From Marinimicrococcus sp033875255 (GTDB taxonomy: Bacteria > Pseudomonadota > Alphaproteobacteria > Geminicoccales > Geminicoccaceae): a stretch of DNA of 64,000 nucleotides. The DNA is taken from assembly GCA_033875255.1 (NCBI GenBank), contig JAWZSN010000003.1, forward strand, positions 124,001-188,000. The letters are read 5' to 3'. The notes beneath the pieces are model-generated. The model did not search any database. It had not been told where the DNA came from and saw only the letters and a program-made list of their open reading frames with translations. A program made the position numbers and the translations under genes. Within the stretch, counting starts at the first letter, position 1, and each line of letters starts with the position of its first letter. Positions 54,050-63,177 of the stretch are shown here, in pieces.

Positions 54050-55435
54050 ATGAGCGCGCCGCTCTTTCTCGTCGGCAACGGGGCCGGGTTCTCCGGCGAC
54101 CGCATCGACGCACCCATTCCCGTGGTACGCACGCTGGTCCGGCGTGGTCTGCCTGCAGCCCTGTTTTTCGAGGTGCTGGGCGAGCGGACGGTGGCCCTGG
54201 CGCAACTCGAGCGGCGGCGCGATCCGGATGCCGGGTTCGAGCCGATGCTCGAGCGGCTGATCGAGCCGATCCTCAAGCCTTGTGCTGAAAACCTTATCAA
54301 GATTATCGGCAATTTCGGCGGCGCCAACCCGGCCGCGGCGGCGCGCTGCATTGCCCGGATCGCCGTTCGCCAGGGTCTCCCCGACCTGAAGATCGGCGTG
54401 GTTGAGGGCGACGATGTGCGCTCCGCCCTCGATCTGGCGGCGCTGCAGCCATTCGAGGCCGATGCCACCATCGACGTCGAGGGGCGCGCGCTGGTGGCGG
54501 CCAACGCCTATCTCGATGCCCAGCCGATCGTGGATGCGCTGCGCCAGGGCGCCGACGTGGTGGTAACCGGGCGGACGGGCGACCCGTCGCTGGCCCTGGC
54601 CCCGCTCATCCATCATTTCGGCTGGTCGGCCGAAGACTGGCAGCGTCTGGCGGCAGGCGCCACGGCCGGCCATCTCCTGGAATGCGGCTCGCAGATCTGC
54701 GGCGGCGTGTTCTTCGACCCCGGCTACAAGGACATTCCCGACCCGGCCGACATCGGCTTTCCCATCGCCGAGGTGGACGAAGAGGGCGGGCTGGTGCTCA
54801 CCAAGGCGGAGGACACCGGCGGGCTGGTCGACCTGCGCACGGTCAAGGAGCAGCTCCTCTACGAGGTGCACGACCCGGCCTGCTACGTGACCCCCGACGT
54901 GACCATCGACATGACCGGGATCAGCCTCGAGCAGGAAGGCCCCGACCGGGTCCGGATCAACGGCGTGCGCGGCCTGAAGCGGCCCGAGCAGATCAAGGTC
55001 ACCGCCTGTTTCGAGGGCGGCTGGCTGGGCGAGGGCGAGGTCTCGGTGGCCGGTCCCAACTGCGTGGCCCGCGCCCGCGCGATCGCCGATGTGCTCAAGG
55101 AGAGGATCCGCCGCCGCGGCCTCGAGGTGCGCAGCCGGGTCGACATCATCGGTCTCGCGAGCGTCCATGACAGCGACGACGGGGCGCTATGGCGCGCCCA
55201 CGACGGCCCCGAGCCCCGAGATCTGCGCATCCGGCTGGCGGCCGCCGGCGACAGCCGCGACGACGCCGACCAGGCGGCGCGCGAGGTGCTGGCGCTGCTG
55301 TGCTGCGGGCCGGCCGGCACCGGCGGCGCCCGCTGGCGCACCACCCAGCGCATCTCGACGCGCTCCTATCTGGTGCCGCGCGCGAGCATCCGCCCCTCCG
55401 CCACCTGCCACACCAGCGGGGAGCTGGCGCAATGA
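54050..55435 (+). CDS. AtuA-family (DUF1446) acyclic terpene utilisation protein
   Basis: The 461-residue protein matches the AtuA/DUF1446 family: GNGAGFSGDR near the start, IIGNFGGANPAAAA, VVTGRTGDPSLALAPLIHHFGW, and HLLECGSQICGGVFFDPGYKDIPD. In Pseudomonas AtuA is needed for citronellol/geraniol breakdown, but most homologues are of unknown substrate. ATG at 54050 follows AGGGAGACC; a second ATG at 54026 gives a longer leader. Its stop overlaps the small AtuA-like gene. Confidence 0.88.
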   Translation: MSAPLFLVGNGAGFSGDRIDAPIPVVRTLVRRGLPAALFFEVLGERTVALAQLERRRDPDAGFEPMLERLIEPILKPCAENLIKIIGNFGGANPAAAARCIARIAVRQGLPDLKIGVVEGDDVRSALDLAALQPFEADATIDVEGRALVAANAYLDAQPIVDALRQGADVVVTGRTGDPSLALAPLIHHFGWSAEDWQRLAAGATAGHLLECGSQICGGVFFDPGYKDIPDPADIGFPIAEVDEEGGLVLTKAEDTGGLVDLRTVKEQLLYEVHDPACYVTPDVTIDMTGISLEQEGPDRVRINGVRGLKRPEQIKVTACFEGGWLGEGEVSVAGPNCVARARAIADVLKERIRRRGLEVRSRVDIIGLASVHDSDDGALWRAHDGPEPRDLRIRLAAAGDSRDDADQAAREVLALLCCGPAGTGGARWRTTQRISTRSYLVPRASIRPSATCHTSGELAQ

Positions 55436-55812
55436 GCCGCGAGAACGAGCTGGTCGAGGTGCCGCTGCACGAGGTCGCGCATGCCCGCACCGGTGACAAG
55501 GGCAACCGCATCAACATCAGCCTCATCCCCTACAAGGGCGAGGCCTACGGCCTGCTGGGCGAGCAGGTGACGACGGAGCGCGTCCACGCGCTGTTCCGCC
55601 ACCGCGGCGCCACGGCGGTGCGCCGCTACGACCTGCCGCTGCTCGAGGCCTACAATTTCGTGGTCGACGACGTGCTGGAGGGCGGCGTCAACACGTCGCT
55701 CAACCTCGACGGCCACGGCAAGACGCACTCGTTCCGGCTGCTGGCGATGACGGTGACGGTGCCGCGCCGGCTGCTGGCAGACGGCAGCCCGTGGCGCGGG
55801 ACCGACGCCTGA
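55432..55812 (+). CDS. AtuA-like C-terminal-type protein
   Basis: The 126-residue protein is the small companion usually found after DUF1446. Its pattern ARTGDKGNRINISLIPYKGEAY (starts near 19) and LPLLEAYNFVVDDVLEGGVNTSLNLDGHGKT is typical of the AtuA-like ferredoxin-fold domain, which in other species is fused to AtuA. ATG overlaps the AtuA stop, so they probably form one functional unit. Confidence 0.88.
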   Translation: MSRENELVEVPLHEVAHARTGDKGNRINISLIPYKGEAYGLLGEQVTTERVHALFRHRGATAVRRYDLPLLEAYNFVVDDVLEGGVNTSLNLDGHGKTHSFRLLAMTVTVPRRLLADGSPWRGTDA

Positions 55813-55847
55813 GCGCCCCGATATTTCCGAGGATCCGGGAGGAAAGC

Positions 55848-56882
55848 ATGATCAAGAAGACCCTGCTCGCCGCCGCCGCTGCGGTGTCCCTGGTGGCGGC
55901 CGCCGACGCGGATGCGCGCACCTATCGGCTGCAGACCAGCCAGAACGCCGGCGACTTCACGCTGCAGTATCTGCAGGAGAAGTGGGTGCCCAAGCTCACC
56001 GCCATGTCGGGCGGCGAGATCGAGCTCGAGCTCCTGCCGATCGCCTCGGTGGTGCCGCCCGCCGAGACCCTGGACGCCGTCTCCGCCGGCATTCTCGACG
56101 GCATGCACGAGGCGATCTCGCGCTTCACCGGCCAGGACCCCGCCTACGGCATGCTGGCCGACATGGTCGCCGCCTACGACAATCCCGACCAGGGCCAGAC
56201 CATGTGCTTCAACGGCGGCGGCCGCGAGCTGCTGCAGGAGCTGCACGACAAATACTCGGGCGGCACGGTCCATGTCGTGGGGTGCAGCCCTTATACCCGC
56301 GAGTCGCTGCCCTCGGCGGTCGCGATACGCGGCATGGACGACATGAAGGGCGTCAAGATCCGCTCGCCGGAAGGCCTGCCGGCCGAGGTCTTCAAGCGCG
56401 CCGGCGCGGTCTCCGTGCCGATCCCGTTCTCCGAGGTCTACACGGCGCTGGAGAAGGGCATCGTCGATGCCGCCGACGCCAGCGCCTACGTCAACAACCA
56501 CGCCACCGGCCTGCACAAGGTCGCCCCCTATCCGATCTACCCGGGCATCCACTCGCAGGCGATCCTGCACCTGGCCTTCAACAAGGACGTCTGGGACGGC
56601 TTCACCGACGGCCAGAAGGCGATGATCGAGACCTGGTACGCCGCGGCTCTGCCGGACCTGCGGCGGCACGCCGACCTCGAGGACCGCAAGATCCTCAAGA
56701 AGGACCGGGCCGGCGAGGGTGCCGTCAAGGAGATCATCGACTGGCCGCAGGCCGACCGCGACGCGTTCCGCGCGGTCGCCCGCAGCGCCTGGGAAGACTA
56801 CGCCAAGCTCTCGCCGATGGCGCAGAAGGCCTATGACGTGCAGATGAGCTTCCTGCGCGACTACGGTCTCGTGAAGGACTGA
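55848..56882 (+). CDS. TRAP transporter substrate-binding protein
   Basis: The 344-residue periplasmic protein begins with a Sec signal (IKKTLLAAAAAVSLVAAADA), then the DctP-type fold: YRLQTSQNAGDF, KWVPKLTAMSGGEIELE, GVKIRSPEGLPAEVFKRAGA and PIPFSEVYTALEKGIVDAADA. RBS GGGAGG precedes the ATG. The TAXI/DctP families bind organic acids or sulfonates. It feeds the fused permease encoded 79 bp downstream. Substrate is not evident, although the neighbouring dehydrogenases hint at a polyol- or sulfonate-type compound. Confidence 0.93.
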   Translation: MIKKTLLAAAAAVSLVAAADADARTYRLQTSQNAGDFTLQYLQEKWVPKLTAMSGGEIELELLPIASVVPPAETLDAVSAGILDGMHEAISRFTGQDPAYGMLADMVAAYDNPDQGQTMCFNGGGRELLQELHDKYSGGTVHVVGCSPYTRESLPSAVAIRGMDDMKGVKIRSPEGLPAEVFKRAGAVSVPIPFSEVYTALEKGIVDAADASAYVNNHATGLHKVAPYPIYPGIHSQAILHLAFNKDVWDGFTDGQKAMIETWYAAALPDLRRHADLEDRKILKKDRAGEGAVKEIIDWPQADRDAFRAVARSAWEDYAKLSPMAQKAYDVQMSFLRDYGLVKD

Positions 56883-56961
56883 TCCTGCGAACGCGGCCGC
56901 CGTGTCCCCCCGGCGGCCGCCCCCCGGTTTCCTCGCCAGCCCCGCACCTTTCGAGGCCGCC

Positions 56962-59010
56962 ATGTCGAGTTCCACGCAAGCCCTGCCCCTCGAGGAGAGC
57001 CGACAGCCGCGCGGCCTCGCGCTGGCGCTGGGCGGCATTGCCCATGCCCACCGCTTCATCGGCCACGCCACCGGCCAGCTCTATCTGCTGTGCGCCTTCA
57101 TCACCGTCTACGAGGTGGTGATGCGCTACGTCTTCACGGCGCCGAGCCAGTGGGCGTACGAGGTGGTGATGGTGCTATGCGCCGGCGCGTGGCTGCTCTC
57201 GGCCGGCTACATCACCCTCTACCGCCGCCATATCGCGATCACCGTCATCACCGACATGGCGCCGCCGCCGCTACGCCGACGGCTGGGCCTGGTCGCCACG
57301 ACGGTAGGGTTCTTCGCCATCTACGTGCTGCTGGAAGCCGCCCTCGAGCCGATGCTCAAGGCGGTCGACCTGGTCCAGCGCACCGGCAGCGGCTTCAACT
57401 CGCCCATGCCGATGCTGCTCAAGATCGGCCTGGTGGTGGGCGCGCTGCTCTACACGATCCAGAACGCCGCCAACCTGCTCGAGGATGTCGCCGGCCGGCT
57501 GGCGCGCACGCTGGTTGTCCTGGTGGCCGGCCTGATGGCGCTGCGCCTGGGCGCCTTGGTGATCGAGCACTATGCCGGCGCCAACGGCGTCACCGAGCTG
57601 GTCTGGGGCCTGTTCTCGCCGCTCGACGCTCTGGGCCAGCTCGGCCGCGAGATCGGCGTGCGCGACATCGACATCGGCTGGGTGACGCTGGCGATCGTCC
57701 TCGTGCTGCTGGCCCTGATGCTCACCGGCATGCCGCTGGGCGTGGTGACGCTCACCGTCTCGATTCTCTGCGCCGTGCTGTTCTTCGGGCCGCGCGGCCT
57801 GTTCCTCGTTTCCTCCAACGTGCTGGGACTGCTCGAGCACTACACGCTGGTGGCGGTGCCGCTGTTCGTCTTGATGAGCTGCATTCTCGAGCGCTCGGGC
57901 GTGGCCCAGGACCTGTTCGACGCCATGTCGGTGTTCGCCGGCAACCTGCGCGGCGGCGTCGCCGTGCAGACCACCCTGGTAGCGGTGGTGCTGGCGGCGA
58001 TGACCGGCATCATGGGCGGCGAGATCGTCATGCTGGGCCTGGTGGCCCTGCCGCAGATGATCCGCCTGGGCTACGACCGCAAGCTCGCCATGGGCACGAT
58101 CTGCGCCGCCGGCTCGCTGGCGACCCTGATCCCGCCCTCGATCATCATGATCGTCTACGCGCTGGCAGCCCAGGTGGCGATCGGCGACCTGTTCCTCGCC
58201 GGTGTGGTGCCCGGCGCCATCTTCGCCGCCCTCTATATCACCTACATCCTCATCATCTGCCGGCTGAAGCCCGAGCTGGCGCCGACTGCCGCCGAGCGCT
58301 CGGCCGCGGGGCAGGCGGTCGAGGTCTCGCGCCACCGGCTGGTCGCCGTCTTCATGGCCATCTCGGTGATCGCCATGGTGATGGGCAGCATCTATGCCGG
58401 CATCGCCTCGGTGACCGAGGCTGCGGGTGTGGGCGTGGTGGGCGCGATGCTGGTGGCCCTGGTGCGCGGCCGGCTCACCTTGAACATGCTCATGGAATCG
58501 CTCCAGCGGACCATGGCCACCGTCGGCACCATCATCTGGCTGGTGCTGGGCGCGGTGAGCCTCGTGGGCATCTACAACGTCATCGGCGGCGGCAGCTTCA
58601 TGCGCGCGCTCTTCACCGGGCTCGACATCCACCCGCTTCTGGTGATCCTTCTGATGATGGCGGTGCTGGTGGTGCTCGGCACCTTCATGGAGTGGATCGC
58701 CATCGTCTTCATCACCGTGCCGATCTTCGCGCCGGTGGTGGTTCAGCTCGCCCCCGCCCTGGGCCTCGATCCCGACTATGCGGCTATCTGGTTCGGCGTG
58801 CTGTTCGTCATGAACATGCAGATCTACTTCCTCTCGCCGCCCTTCGGCCCGGCCTGCTTCTGGCTCAAGAGCGTGACGCCGAGGGATGTCGAGCTGCAGG
58901 AGATCTTCCGGAGCGTGCTGCCCTTCATCGGCCTGCAGATCATCGGCCTCATCCTCGTGATGATGTTCCCCGAGCTGGCCCTGTGGCTGCCGCGGGCGCT
59001 CGGCGGCTGA
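56962..59010 (+). CDS. fused TRAP transporter permease (DctQM)
   Basis: The 682-residue protein joins a four-helix DctQ-like small permease (residues about 50-190) with a linker helix region and a DctM large permease (about 240-680). Typical DctM strings are GLFLVSSNVLGLLEHYTLVAVPLFVLMSCILERSG and GGEIVMLGLVALPQM. It uses the Na+ or H+ gradient to import the ligand presented by the binding protein. ATG at 56962 follows GAGG and lies 60 bases inside the longest frame. The small membrane peptide gene starts 31 bp after the stop. Confidence 0.95.
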   Translation: MSSSTQALPLEESRQPRGLALALGGIAHAHRFIGHATGQLYLLCAFITVYEVVMRYVFTAPSQWAYEVVMVLCAGAWLLSAGYITLYRRHIAITVITDMAPPPLRRRLGLVATTVGFFAIYVLLEAALEPMLKAVDLVQRTGSGFNSPMPMLLKIGLVVGALLYTIQNAANLLEDVAGRLARTLVVLVAGLMALRLGALVIEHYAGANGVTELVWGLFSPLDALGQLGREIGVRDIDIGWVTLAIVLVLLALMLTGMPLGVVTLTVSILCAVLFFGPRGLFLVSSNVLGLLEHYTLVAVPLFVLMSCILERSGVAQDLFDAMSVFAGNLRGGVAVQTTLVAVVLAAMTGIMGGEIVMLGLVALPQMIRLGYDRKLAMGTICAAGSLATLIPPSIIMIVYALAAQVAIGDLFLAGVVPGAIFAALYITYILIICRLKPELAPTAAERSAAGQAVEVSRHRLVAVFMAISVIAMVMGSIYAGIASVTEAAGVGVVGAMLVALVRGRLTLNMLMESLQRTMATVGTIIWLVLGAVSLVGIYNVIGGGSFMRALFTGLDIHPLLVILLMMAVLVVLGTFMEWIAIVFITVPIFAPVVVQLAPALGLDPDYAAIWFGVLFVMNMQIYFLSPPFGPACFWLKSVTPRDVELQEIFRSVLPFIGLQIIGLILVMMFPELALWLPRALGG

Positions 59011-59041
59011 GCCGGCCCCCATCCAAGAAGGAGTTCATCGC

Positions 59042-59167
59042 ATGACACAGGACGAGCGAGAGGCCAGCGATCCCGACTACCGGCCCTGGAGCTGGATCGC
59101 GGGGCTGCTCTTCGGATTCGGGTTGATCGCGGTTATGTTCGAGCTGGCGCTGACTGTCGGCGGGTAA
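59042..59167 (+). CDS. 41-aa single-pass membrane peptide
   Basis: A 41-codon frame with an excellent Shine-Dalgarno (AAGGAG, 8 bases before the ATG). It has a charged N-terminus (TQDEREASDPDYRPWSW) and one TM segment (IAGLLFGFGLIAVMFELALT). It sits between the TRAP permease and the HisD-like gene on the same strand. I do not know a named family; it might be a small subunit of the permease. Confidence 0.6.
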   Translation: MTQDEREASDPDYRPWSWIAGLLFGFGLIAVMFELALTVGG

Positions 59168-59217
59168 ACGGCTTCGCGGCGCAGGCGGCCAGCGACGTTT
59201 GGTGAGAGAAGAAGATC

Positions 59218-60516
59218 ATGGCGATTTGGTTGAAGGAAGCGAAGCCGGCCGAGGAGCGAGCGGCCGACAACGCCAAGGTGCGCGAGATCGTCGAGCAGGC
59301 CCTGCTCGACATCGAGAGGCGCGGCGATCGAGCGGTCCGCGAGATGTCGGAGCGGTTCGACAACTGGTCGCCCCAGAGCTTCCGCCTGAGCGACGCCGAG
59401 ATCGAGCGCTGCATCGCCAGCCTCGACGAGCGGGCCATCGAGGACATCCGGTTCGCGCAAGAGCAGGTGCGCGGGTTCGCCGAGAAGCAGAAGGAGAGCA
59501 TGCGCCCGCTCGAGGTCGAGACGCTGCCCGGCGTCGTGCTCGGCCACAAGCACATCCCGGTGAACGCCGTGGGCTGCTACGTGCCCGGCGGCAAATACCC
59601 GCTCTTGGCCTCGGCGCACATGTCGGTGCTCACCGCCAAGGTCGCCGGCGTCAAGCGCATCGTCACCTGCGCGCCGCCCTTCAACGGCGGCCCGGCGCCC
59701 GCCATCGTCGCCGCCCAGGCCATGGCCGGGGCCGACGAGATCTACGTGATGGGCGGCATCCAGGCGGTCGGCGCCATGGCGCTGGGCACCGAGACCATCG
59801 CGCCCACCGACATGCTGGTGGGCCCCGGCAACGCCTTCGTCGCCGAGGCCAAGCGCCAGCTTTTCGGCCGGGTCGGCATCGATCTCTTCGCCGGCCCCAC
59901 CGAGACCCTGGTGATCGCCGACGAGACGGTCGACGGCGAGCTGTGCGCTGCCGACCTGCTGGGCCAGGCCGAGCACGGCCCTACCTCGCCGGCGATCCTG
60001 CTGACCAACTCCGAGAAGCTCGCCCGCGAGACCATGCGCGAGGTGGAGAGGCAGCTGAAGATCCTGCCCACGGGCGAGGTGGCGGCCCAGGCCTGGGAGA
60101 CCTATGGCGAGGTGATCGTGGCCGAGGATTTCGCCGAGATGGTGCGGATCGCCGACGACATCGCCTCCGAGCACGTCCAGGTGATGACCGGCGACGACGA
60201 TTATTTCCTCGCCAACATGACCAACTACGGGGCGCTCTTCCTCGGCCCGCGCACCAATGTCGCCTATGGCGACAAGGTGATCGGCACCAACCACACGCTG
60301 CCTACCTTGAAGTCGGCGCGCTACACGGGCGGCCTGTGGGTCGGCAAGTTCCTCAAGACCTGCACCTACCAGCGGGTGCTGACCGACGAGGCCTCCGCCA
60401 TGGTCGGCGAGTACTGCTCGCGGCTGTGCGCGCTCGAGGGCTTCGCCGGCCACCAGGAGCAGGCCGACATCCGCGTGCGCCGTTACGGACCCAACGCGCG
60501 GCGGACCGGCCAGTGA
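59218..60516 (+). CDS. HisD-family dehydrogenase, sulfopropanediol-dehydrogenase-like
   Basis: The 432-residue NAD-dependent zinc enzyme has HisD landmarks: GCYVPGGKYPLLASAHM, LFAGPTETLVIADE, the Zn-site GQAEHG (Gln and His), SEHVQVMT (general base) and GTNHTLPT. The stretch ARYTGGLWVGKFLKTCTYQ departs from true histidinol dehydrogenases and resembles HpsN-type dehydrogenases. Context (TRAP uptake, an SDR, a LacI regulator) favours catabolism over histidine synthesis. hisE is two genes away, so a role in histidine synthesis is not excluded. Stop overlaps the SDR start. Confidence 0.8.
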   Translation: MAIWLKEAKPAEERAADNAKVREIVEQALLDIERRGDRAVREMSERFDNWSPQSFRLSDAEIERCIASLDERAIEDIRFAQEQVRGFAEKQKESMRPLEVETLPGVVLGHKHIPVNAVGCYVPGGKYPLLASAHMSVLTAKVAGVKRIVTCAPPFNGGPAPAIVAAQAMAGADEIYVMGGIQAVGAMALGTETIAPTDMLVGPGNAFVAEAKRQLFGRVGIDLFAGPTETLVIADETVDGELCAADLLGQAEHGPTSPAILLTNSEKLARETMREVERQLKILPTGEVAAQAWETYGEVIVAEDFAEMVRIADDIASEHVQVMTGDDDYFLANMTNYGALFLGPRTNVAYGDKVIGTNHTLPTLKSARYTGGLWVGKFLKTCTYQRVLTDEASAMVGEYCSRLCALEGFAGHQEQADIRVRRYGPNARRTGQ

Positions 60517-61292
60517 GCGGCACGCCCGAGCCACTGCCCAGGACGCCCCAGCTCCGCCTCGACGGCAAGCGGGCCCTGGTCACCGGGGCCGGCCGCGGCA
60601 TCGGCCGGGCGCTGGCGGCAGCGCTCGCCGAGGCGGGGGCGGAGGTCACGGTCGCCAGCCGCTCCGCCGACGAGCTGGAGGTTCTGGCGGGCCAGATCCG
60701 CGAGGCCGGCGGCAGCGCCAGGACGCTGGTGCTCGACGTCGCCGACGTCGAGGCCAGCGCCGCCGCGGTGCGCGACCTGCCGGGCTTCGACGTGGTGGTC
60801 AACAATGCCGGCACCAACCGCCCGGCACACTTCCTCGACGTCGGCATCGAGGATTTCGATGCGGTGATGAGCCTCAACCTGCGCGGCGCCTTCTTCCTCG
60901 CTCAGGCGGCCGCCAGGGCGATGGTCCGCGACGGCGTGCGCGGCGCGATCGTCAACCTCTCCTCGCAGATGGGCCACGTCGGTGGCTGGGAGCGCACCGT
61001 CTACTGCGCCAGCAAGCACGCCATCGAGGGCCTCACCAAGGCCATGGCCATCGATCTCGCGCCGCACGGGATCCGGGTCAACGCGCTCTGCCCGACCTTC
61101 ATCGAGACGCCGATGACCCGCCCGTTCTTCGAGCAGCCGGGCTTCGCCGAGAAGGTGGTCGGCAAGATCCCGCTGGGCCGCGTGGGGCAGGTGGAGGACC
61201 TGATGGGGGCGGTGGTGCTGCTGGCCTCCGACGCCGGCGCCATGATGACCGGCAGCGCGCTGCTGGTGGACGGCGGCTGGACGGCGAGCTGA
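60513..61292 (+). CDS. short-chain dehydrogenase/reductase
   Basis: The 259-residue protein is a classical SDR: TGAGRGIGRALA (TGxxxGxG, about 20-31), VVNNAGT (NNAG), and the catalytic Ser-Tyr-Lys in NLSSQMGHVGGWERTVYCASKHA (Ser about 148, Tyr about 161, Lys about 165). The gene begins with GTG overlapping the HisD-like stop (GTGA). It likely catalyses another oxidation of the same substrate, as HpsO/HpsP do in the DHPS pathway. LacI follows after 3 bp. Confidence 0.93.
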   Translation: MSGTPEPLPRTPQLRLDGKRALVTGAGRGIGRALAAALAEAGAEVTVASRSADELEVLAGQIREAGGSARTLVLDVADVEASAAAVRDLPGFDVVVNNAGTNRPAHFLDVGIEDFDAVMSLNLRGAFFLAQAAARAMVRDGVRGAIVNLSSQMGHVGGWERTVYCASKHAIEGLTKAMAIDLAPHGIRVNALCPTFIETPMTRPFFEQPGFAEKVVGKIPLGRVGQVEDLMGAVVLLASDAGAMMTGSALLVDGGWTAS

Positions 61293-61295
61293 GCG

Positions 61296-62369
61296 ATGGA
61301 GCCGGCGTCCGACGACCCCCCGGCCGAGCCTGGCCGCCGGCAGCCGTCCGGGGATGGCCGGCGCGCCCGCCGGGTGACGTCCATCGACGTGGCGCGGCGG
61401 GCAGGGGTCTCGGCCAGCGCCGTCTCCCGGGCGTTCACCGAGGGGGCCTATATCTCCAAGGAGCTCAAGGCCCGGGTGATGGCGGCCGCCCGCGAGCTCG
61501 CCTACGAGCCCAACCCGCTGGCCCGCGGCCTCATCACGCGGCGCAGCGGGATGGTGGCGCTCTTGATGGACGAGCTCTCCAATCCCTTCTACCCCGAGGC
61601 CCTGCAGGCCTTCGGCAGCGAGCTCCACCGGCGCGGCAAGCGGGTCATGCTGTTCACGCCGGCGCCGGGAGAGCCCTTGGAGGACGTCCTGCCCCAAGCA
61701 TTGCGCTACAGCGTCGACGGTATCGTGGTGGCCTCCGCCCATGTCACCTCCGCCTTGGCCGAAGCCGCTCGCAGTGCGCCGACACCCGTGGTGCTCTTCA
61801 ACCGCATGCTGGAGCATGGCGGGCTGAGCGCCGTTACCTGCGACAACCATGCGGCAGCGGATCTCGTTGCACGTCTCCTGGCCGGGGCGGGGCACCGGCG
61901 CCCGGCCTTCATCGCCGGCCTCGAGACCGCCTCGACCAGCATCCAGCGCGAGCGTGGCTTCGCGGCGGGTCTGCAGAAAGCTGGCCTGGGCGCGCCGCGG
62001 CGGGTGGGCGGCGGCTATACCTATCAGGGCGGCTATGCCGCGGCGCTCGAGCTGTGCCGCGGCGGCGAGACGCCCGATGCGATCTTCGCCGCCAACGACA
62101 TCATGGCGCTGGGCGTCGTCGACGCGCTGCGCCGCGAGCTCGGGCTCAACGTGCCGGACGACGTCTCGGTGGTGGGCTTTGACGACATTCCGGCAGCCTC
62201 ATGGCCCAGCTACGACCTTACCACCATGCGTCAGCCGTTGCGGGCGATGGTGAGCGAGACGGTCCAGCTGCTTGAGGATCAGCTCGAGAGCGCCTATCCA
62301 AAAGCGACGACCGTCACCCTGCCGGGCCGGCTGATCCGGCGCGGCTCGGCGCGGCTGCCGCCCGCCTGA
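61296..62369 (+). CDS. LacI-family transcriptional regulator
   Basis: The 357-residue protein has an N-terminal HTH (SIDVARRAGVSASAVSRAF near 30-48), followed by the periplasmic-binding-like ligand domain (AGLETASTSIQRERGF, IFAANDIMALGVVDAL and VVGFDDIPAASW). The 27-residue extension before the HTH is longer than usual. It closes the TRAP-HisD-SDR operon and probably represses it, responding to the transported compound. Its operator is not visible. Confidence 0.92.
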   Translation: MEPASDDPPAEPGRRQPSGDGRRARRVTSIDVARRAGVSASAVSRAFTEGAYISKELKARVMAAARELAYEPNPLARGLITRRSGMVALLMDELSNPFYPEALQAFGSELHRRGKRVMLFTPAPGEPLEDVLPQALRYSVDGIVVASAHVTSALAEAARSAPTPVVLFNRMLEHGGLSAVTCDNHAAADLVARLLAGAGHRRPAFIAGLETASTSIQRERGFAAGLQKAGLGAPRRVGGGYTYQGGYAAALELCRGGETPDAIFAANDIMALGVVDALRRELGLNVPDDVSVVGFDDIPAASWPSYDLTTMRQPLRAMVSETVQLLEDQLESAYPKATTVTLPGRLIRRGSARLPPA

Positions 62370-62410
62370 CGGCCGGCGGGCACGGCTGTTCCCGCCTCAT
62401 GGAGGAGATC

Positions 62411-62731
62411 ATGCCGCCGGACCAGATCCAGCGCCTTTTCGATGCGGTGGCCGAGCGCCGCGGCCACGAGCCGGCCAGCTCGCGGACCGCCAAGCTCCTG
62501 GCAGGCGGCCGGCCCAAGATCTGCAAGAAGCTGGGCGAGGAGGCGGTCGAGGTGGTGGTCGACGGGCTCCGCGGCGACCGGGAGGCCGTCATCCTCGAGA
62601 GCGCCGACCTGCTCTACCAGCTGGTGGTGCTGTGGGTCCACATGGGCGTGCCACCGGAGGAGGTCTGGGCCGAGATGGACCGCCGCGAGTCCCGCTACGG
62701 CCTGGCCGAGAAGATAGCCAAGTCCGACTGA
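62411..62731 (+). CDS. hisE: phosphoribosyl-ATP pyrophosphatase
   Basis: The 106-residue MazG-like protein has the HisE core: SSRTAKLLAGGRPKICKKLGEEAVEVVVDGLRGDREAVILESADLLYQ (residues about 20-68, broken here at Glu/Asp metal ligands EEAxE and ESADL). It splits phosphoribosyl-ATP in step 2 of histidine synthesis. ATG at 62411 is 4-5 bases behind GGAGGAG; an upstream ATG at 62399 overlaps this RBS. Other his genes are not in the window. Confidence 0.92.
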   Translation: MPPDQIQRLFDAVAERRGHEPASSRTAKLLAGGRPKICKKLGEEAVEVVVDGLRGDREAVILESADLLYQLVVLWVHMGVPPEEVWAEMDRRESRYGLAEKIAKSD

Positions 62732-62825
62732 CGCCAGCGCTGCCGCCACTGCCGTACGATTAGAATTTTCGCCTCGGCCATGCTAGCATCGATGGGCCTT
62801 ATGGCATTCAAGGCAACGCTTGGCG

Positions 62826-62856
62826 GCCGGTGCATCCCAGCGCCGGCCCGCTTTTT
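62826..62856 (+). terminator. intrinsic terminator after hisE
   Basis: GCCGGTGC (62826-62833), loop ATCCCA and GCGCCGGC (62840-62847) form an 8-bp stem with one G-U pair; CCGC and TTTTT follow. Confidence 0.6.
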
Positions 62857-62945
62857 GGGCGGAGGGACCGGCGCTTTTGGTGGCCGGCTGGGGTGGCATC
62901 TCTGCTTCATCGTGAGGTGCTGCGCCGCGTTCCGGCTCTCGCCCC

Positions 62946-62973
62946 TTGAAACATGGCGATCGGCTGCTAAACC
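62946..62973 (+). promoter_or_regulatory. candidate tRNA-Lys promoter
   Basis: TTGAAA (62946-62951), 16-bp spacer and TAAACC (62968-62973) lie 18 bp upstream of the tRNA. The -10 is weak but the position fits. Confidence 0.45.
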
Positions 62974-62991
62974 TTCCGCAGCATTCTTGCG

Positions 62992-63067
62992 GGGCGCCTA
63001 GCTCAATTGGCAGAGCAGCGGACTTTTAATCCGCGGGTTCTGGGTTCGAGTCCCAGGGCGCCCACCA
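62992..63067 (+). tRNA. tRNA-Lys (anticodon UUU)
   Basis: A 76-nt cloverleaf including encoded CCA. Acceptor arms are GGGCGCC and GGCGCCC, followed by discriminator A and CCA. The D arm holds GCTC...GAGC. The anticodon stem GCGGA/TCCGC encloses CTTTTAA, giving anticodon UUU. The T arm is CTGGG/CCCAG with TTCGAGT. Confidence 0.98.
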
Positions 63068-63177
63068 GATCACGTTGCCACCCGTATCTTTCAGGGTTAT
63101 CAGGAAGCCTTTCCAGCGTTACCGGCCTCGCCACCGTCCTGCGTGCATCACGGCGCCGCTTCGGACACGAGGGCTTC

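Noticed and set aside
59218..60516. True histidinol dehydrogenase of histidine synthesis
   Set aside because: The C-terminal pattern and TRAP/SDR/LacI context fit a catabolic HisD relative better; kept only as an alternative.
62780..63001. 73-residue frame between hisE and the tRNA
   Set aside because: It contains a terminator hairpin and the tRNA promoter, runs into the tRNA itself, and has no RBS.
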